Source: Sphagnum compactum (taxonomy: Eukaryota > Bryophyta > Sphagnopsida > Sphagnales). Taken from it: a DNA stretch of 64,000 bases. A program made the translations under genes and the position numbers. The DNA lies in contig OZ234494.1 of NCBI GenBank assembly GCA_965153455.1, positions 19,344,001-19,408,000 on the forward strand, written 5' to 3'. The notes beneath the pieces are model-generated. The model was given only the letters and a program-made list of their open reading frames with translations. It was not told the DNA's origin and searched no databases. The number at the start of each line of letters is the position of its first letter. The stretch's first letter is position 1. Below are positions 59,601-64,000 of the stretch, in pieces.

Positions 59601-61925
59601 CTTCAAGAATCATTTGAATTCTAAAAATACAAAAAATAAAAATAAAAACTAGCCCACTTTAATTGTGCAACACATGCTCACTCAGAAACATTTTAATGTT
59701 TCATAATGCATCTAACATTTGTTCACATTTAGTTGTTTTATATGTGATTCACAACATATTAAATAATGTTCTTTACTAGTCCATGTGTTTCCTACCATTA
59801 AAACTTTGAATTGTCCAAATGCTTCATATTAAGAATTTAAAAAATTTGAATGTTATATTATGGTGGCATTTGATATTTGATAATTATTTATGTTTATGGT
59901 TCAAATTTTATGCATTTTCACCTAATTTTGTTAGTCCTATTGATTCCTTAACATATTATAGTTGTTGTGATTAAAACTAAAATTGAACTTTTTAAAATTA
60001 TTTTTAAAGACGTTGAATTGTGTGCCAAATTTAAAAATTGAACCATCCTTGTGTTTATTGCAACTTATCAAACTCATTCATCATTCCAAATTATTGATCA
60101 TTAAATACAAAGCAAACACAGTGTCCAAAGTTAGATTTTGTGAATTGAAATCCTTAGCCATATGACATTCCTTTTGGGTGCCTTTCAAGAATGGTTTGAT
60201 TTTCAATTTTGTGATATTAAAAATTTGACAATCTTTTCCACAAAAATAACAAAAATAATTGAATTTACACTAGAAAAACACAAATTTCCAAAAATATCCA
60301 GATTTCACCCCAAAGAAAAGAAAAGAAAATTATTCAGGGTTCCCAATCTAACAATCTCATTGGCCAAAATAAGCTTCTTTTTTTCACAAGCCTATTCCAC
60401 AATCCTTGTATTTTTTTGCATATTTTTCAGACTAATATTACAACCCTTGTCTATATAGTAAGTACATATAGATAGATTGACAATTTAATATGAACGTTTT
60501 CAAGTATAATTTATGGTTCCAGTTTTCATAAAAGCCTTCAACAAGATTTGTAGTGTCTTTGGAGGAACTTTTACAGTGGATTGGGAATGCATGCCATCCT
60601 CAAGTTCTCCCTCTCTTGTTGTAGAAAAATCCTCAATTAAGAAAAATGTCACAAACTCAAATATCCTAAAAAAAATCCATAAAAACCCGTAAAAAACACA
60701 ACCAAACTTATCTCTTGTTTTATACTAAGAAGAAGAAGAGAAGAAGAATAGTCCAAATGATCTTCTGCAGAAATCAGGAAACAATTTCTGTTCTAGAAAA
60801 GAATGGACATGTCCCAATTTTTGTGTGGAAAAACAACAAAAAAATTCAGAAAAAAAACATCGTTTCCCAATACTGTTTTCGTGGATTTGAACATTCGTGA
60901 ATATTATATTTCTAGGCTTTCATTTCATCACATGATTATCTTTTCTCAGATTTGAAATTTATTGGATTTGATGGCCTTCATTTCAACAATGAAGTTCCCA
61001 AATTTCAGCTTTTTCTAGATCCTATCATTCATTGCCTTGATGTATTACAAATAGTTTGATCATCAAATCAAGAACACTTTAAAATGTTGAGAAAGTTTGA
61101 ATTTTATTTTTTCTTATTTCGCACCTTGTCCTCTAACAACATTGAGCATAATGTTGCATTGAACTCATTGCACCTGTTTAATGTCTAAATTTCCCAACAT
61201 GACGTTAGAAGCATTAAAGACTGACAGGCACAAAAATTTATTCAATGATGTGCATTTGAAATCTGTAAGAGTTATTTGAATTGGTGTCCAAGCTGAAATT
61301 CATAAGATTTCAAGAGAAATCCTACCTTTCAAATTTTGTTTAACATTTCAACAATTTACAACCTAGAATGCAAAATGTTATGGCCACCCTTGTTTTGCAC
61401 TTAGTCTTTCACTAGATTTGTTGAACTACCACTATTGCAGCACTATGCTAGTGGTGGTTTTCTTTGTAAGAATGCATGTCCATAATTTCATGTGTTTCCA
61501 AATGACTATGATGATAAGGTGTTTGTGTTGTATTTGTGGGAGTGAGGTGATGCTCTTTCAATTCCTGAGAACTCTTGATTGTGCTTTTCCATAATCAGAG
61601 ACAATGATCCAGTTTGGAAGGTCCTGTTGACTTGTCAGTAGGATCTTACAAGGGTCTGCAAGATTCTGCATCAGAATCAACGAGAAAATACACTGCCAAA
61701 ATTTCAGCAGTTCTTTCCAGAGAGTGAAGAAGAGGGCAGCAGTAGTATTGAACAACTTGTTTTGCTTCAAAGAAAAACTGATAGTTTAAAAGTAGCTAAG
61801 GAAGTAGGTACCCTAGTGACCTCCACTATGGTGTTTACCACCTTTTTGCTGCTGTAGCTTGCCATCAACCTAGTCAAGCATTTGCAAATAAATTGTCCTT
61901 CAAACTGCATGCAAATTGTAACCTC
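56621..61925. other. AT-rich gene-free region with foldback relic and degenerate repeats
   Basis: A foldback-family relic lies at about 57,105-57,345, with GCGAATTTTCGCCAAATTTC and CCCAAATTTGGCTAAATTG. Degenerate repeats of about 180 bp at about 57,985-58,440 share a core like CATAACTTTCTTATTCTAAT then TCATTTT...GATTTAAAGTGTTAT. From 58.5 to 61.9 kb I see only AT-rich sequence with no long frame or recognisable RNA. Confidence 0.45.
57105..57345. mobile_element. partial relic of the GCCAAATTTGGCT foldback family
   Basis: It contains GCGAATTTTCGCCAAATTTC near 57,110 and, about 200 bp on, GAAGGATTCTTG, a TTTTCATAAC spacer and CCCAAATTTGGCTAAATTGT. That is the same order as the right arms near 36.8 and 46.5 kb. 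The terminal CTTTGGCTACATCACAAAAT block is missing or diverged. Confidence 0.45.
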
Positions 61926-62095
61926 AGTATTTGCAAACAACCCATCTCTCTCAATCCACATGTGACATTTGCAAACAACCAGTGTCTCAATCCAAATGTG
62001 GCATTGGCAAGCAACTTGCCTCTCAATCTACATGCGGGATTTGCAAGCAACCTGTCTCTCAATCTACCTGTGATTGTAACCTCCACAATTTTACT
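61926..62095. repeat. 36-38 bp tandem repeat, about four copies
   Basis: Copies read TTTGCAAACAACCAGTGTCT, then CAATCCAAATGTGGCA, with variants starting at about 61,930, 61,968, 62,004 and 62,040. The last continues into TTGTAACCTCC, which also occurs just before the array (TTGTAACCTCAG near 61,916), suggesting the whole block amplified from a common unit. Confidence 0.8.
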
Positions 62096-64000
62096 TTCAG
62101 GACAAAAACAGCACTCCATATGACAGGTTCTTCCTTTGGTACAGAGGGCATTATCAAAAACACAATGCATTTCTTATTTTGTTGTACTTTCCACATGATT
62201 CAAGATGATGGCTATGGTGGAATTGGTTGAAAAAAAAAAGGATGGGGTGAGCGTCACTATTGCTGCTTCTGCTCAATTTCTGCAAGTTTGATTTGCATCA
62301 ACCACAAGCTCTCCAGAAGTCCAGGAAGAATGATGCTGCCAATGCTGCCATGACAACAGTCTGCCATCTTCTCAAATGATCATGAACAGGTGGGTTCATA
62401 TCTATTCCTCCAAGTGTCATCACAATTTTGTCTCTTGAAGAATTCCTTTTGTATTTATTACCCATGCAACAGATGATGTGCTTTCTTGCTGCATACTACA
62501 TTTCTTGTGTTGCATTCTTTTGCCACAGCATTAGTAAATTTCCATCCATACCCATAGCTCATCTTTTGGCAGAAGTGATGCAGATTTTTGGCAGAGTTTG
62601 ATTCCAGCTGCTGCTTTCATGCCTTCCAGTCTTCAACACTCTTGAAATGTGAGTGACACTTTCCTGGCAGGTATGTTCAACAGCTAAGTCCCATGTTGCA
62701 GAAGTTGTGCTGCTGCATGAGAAGTTGCAGGCTTCTTCACTTTTGTTATGAAGACTTTCAAAGTTTAGCTATCTGCAGTTCTTCACTTGATAAGTTTGAT
62801 TCTGAATTGAAGATAAACAAGGAACAGCAATGGCATGTAGTGGTGATTTTTTCAACAACTCATTTGTCACCTCGAACCTGTTTTGCTGCACACTTAAAGA
62901 ATTACCAAACGCAATGTAGCACCTTCAGACTTTCCAAACATAATGACCTTGATTTAGAATGAAGCTTTGCAGAAAAATAGAGATCAGTGAATGCTGGAAA
63001 GTCTACATGGGATGTTATTACAATGAAATAGTAACCAGCAGGATCCACTCCTGAAGTCTGACACCAATGGTTGAAGAAGCTGAATGAAAGGGATGGTAAC
63101 ACCAAAGACAAAGCAGTTGCAGAATCACTATTGACTGATTTGAGGTATTGTTGCTCATCAAGCCTATGGCAAAGTGCACTGTTTGTACCAGCTGCTATTG
63201 CAATTACCACCATCATTGAGAGAGCACTCTGACAACATCCTGAAATTGTGGCATAGAGCACATATAGCAGCCAGTGTCCTGGATTTTTACCTTGGTAGGC
63301 TTTGAACCCCTCAAAAGGGTCTTGCAGGTTTGTATCTAACAGGGAGAGAGGTCAAGCACACAGGAGAAACTGAACCACATGATTTGACCTTGATATATTG
63401 ATGGTGCTAAGTGATGCTGGGTTGCTTCCTCCAAGGTCAAGGGGTCATTGGCAGCAGCAACATCATGACATATCAACATACAGGAGGAGAAAGAACAATT
63501 TGATGAAGTCAGTGGTCATATTGTGGCATAGCTCTCGATAAGGGTTTGTCCCTGCAACCCACTGTAGCTTGCTCATGGTCATTGGATGCTGATATTCTAG
63601 AAGGTAGGCAGGAAAAGGTGATTAAAGAAGTTTATCAATTGTGGTAGGTTCCATAATCATGTCCAGTGGTGTTTGGCTGATATTCAATCCTGCAAACATT
63701 TGATCCTCCTCCCCTCATGAATTCCGTTTTTTGTTTAAGCTTTATGGAAGGCACTTGTGGAAATGAGACACTCATTGAATGAACCTTTGCATGCTTAAGA
63801 TGGAGATGCAAGATTGGTTATCTAGGTAGTACATCATGTTTCCAAATGAACAACATAGTTTTGCTTGTCTCCATGGTGTAGGCATTTAGTTGGCTGTTGT
63901 CAGTACCACGAGCTTCAGGCACAGTGCTAGAGGTGACTGTGCCATATTCCAGGGCTTCCATGGTACAACTCCTGGGAAGGGTGACATACTTGTCAAACCC
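62096..64000. other. non-coding stretch of gene-like composition at the window edge
   Basis: The composition rises from the AT-rich tract to that seen in UTRs and introns here, and CAG/GT splice-like motifs appear (for example near 62,389 and 63,329). No frame of more than about 120 codons or recognisable domain is present. This may be an untranslated or intronic part of a gene whose coding region lies beyond 64,000, or a non-coding transcript. Confidence 0.35.

Overview
This is nuclear DNA from a green plant, most likely a land plant. Several genes belong to plant-only families: the TPLATE-complex subunit TML, a hydroxyproline O-arabinosyltransferase, a WVD2-like TPX2-domain protein, a RabA1-type GTPase and a plastid-targeted HAD protein. 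They are split by many short GT-AG introns with T-rich acceptors, and they sit in long AT-rich repeat-filled spacers. I cannot name the species or even the major clade from sequence alone. No organellar genes, rRNA, tRNA or CRISPR arrays were seen. All exon maps below are manual splice models, built from reading-frame continuity across GT/AG sites and, where the family is known, from the expected order of conserved blocks.

Layout. At 1.4-8.4 kb (+) is a seven-coding-exon gene for a protein of about 1,214 aa, with IQ-like motifs near the N-terminus and a C-terminal block resembling the tail of NACK-type kinesins (DUF3490), but no motor. At 9.36-10.51 kb (-) is an intronless plastid HAD-family protein of the PYRP2 type, convergent with the first gene. 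At 13.6-16.9 kb (+) is a Golgi hydroxyproline O-arabinosyltransferase (8 exons). At 19.9-21.0 kb (-) is a RabA1/Rab11-type GTPase (2 exons), with a 43-bp minisatellite just upstream. From 22.3 to 27.4 kb lies AT-rich DNA with decayed Ty1/copia-like remnants. At 27.8-34.2 kb (+) is TML (14 coding exons). From 34.2 to 46.7 kb is a large gene-free tract with tandem repeats and several large inverted-repeat (foldback) elements. At 47.0-49.7 kb (+) is a WVD2-like microtubule-associated protein. At 53.1-55.1 kb (-) is a Lys/Glu/His-rich repeat protein. From 56.6 to 64 kb I see only repeats and non-coding sequence.

How the genes relate. There is no operon logic, since these are independent eukaryotic genes. 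Several products still act in related places: TML in clathrin endocytosis and the cell plate, RabA1 in trans-Golgi/recycling traffic, the arabinosyltransferase in Golgi wall-protein modification, and the WVD2-like and kinesin-tail-like proteins on microtubules. Three gene pairs are convergent (1/2, 3/4, 6/7).

The least expected material is non-coding. A dispersed family of foldback elements carries arm cores related to GCCAAATTTGGCT, with intact copies near 46.1-46.6 kb and 35.9-36.9 kb and relics elsewhere. There is also an unrelated imperfect palindrome of about 1.4 kb centred near 40,416, and a cluster of three hairpins at 43.68-44.14 kb that includes a perfect 30-bp palindrome.
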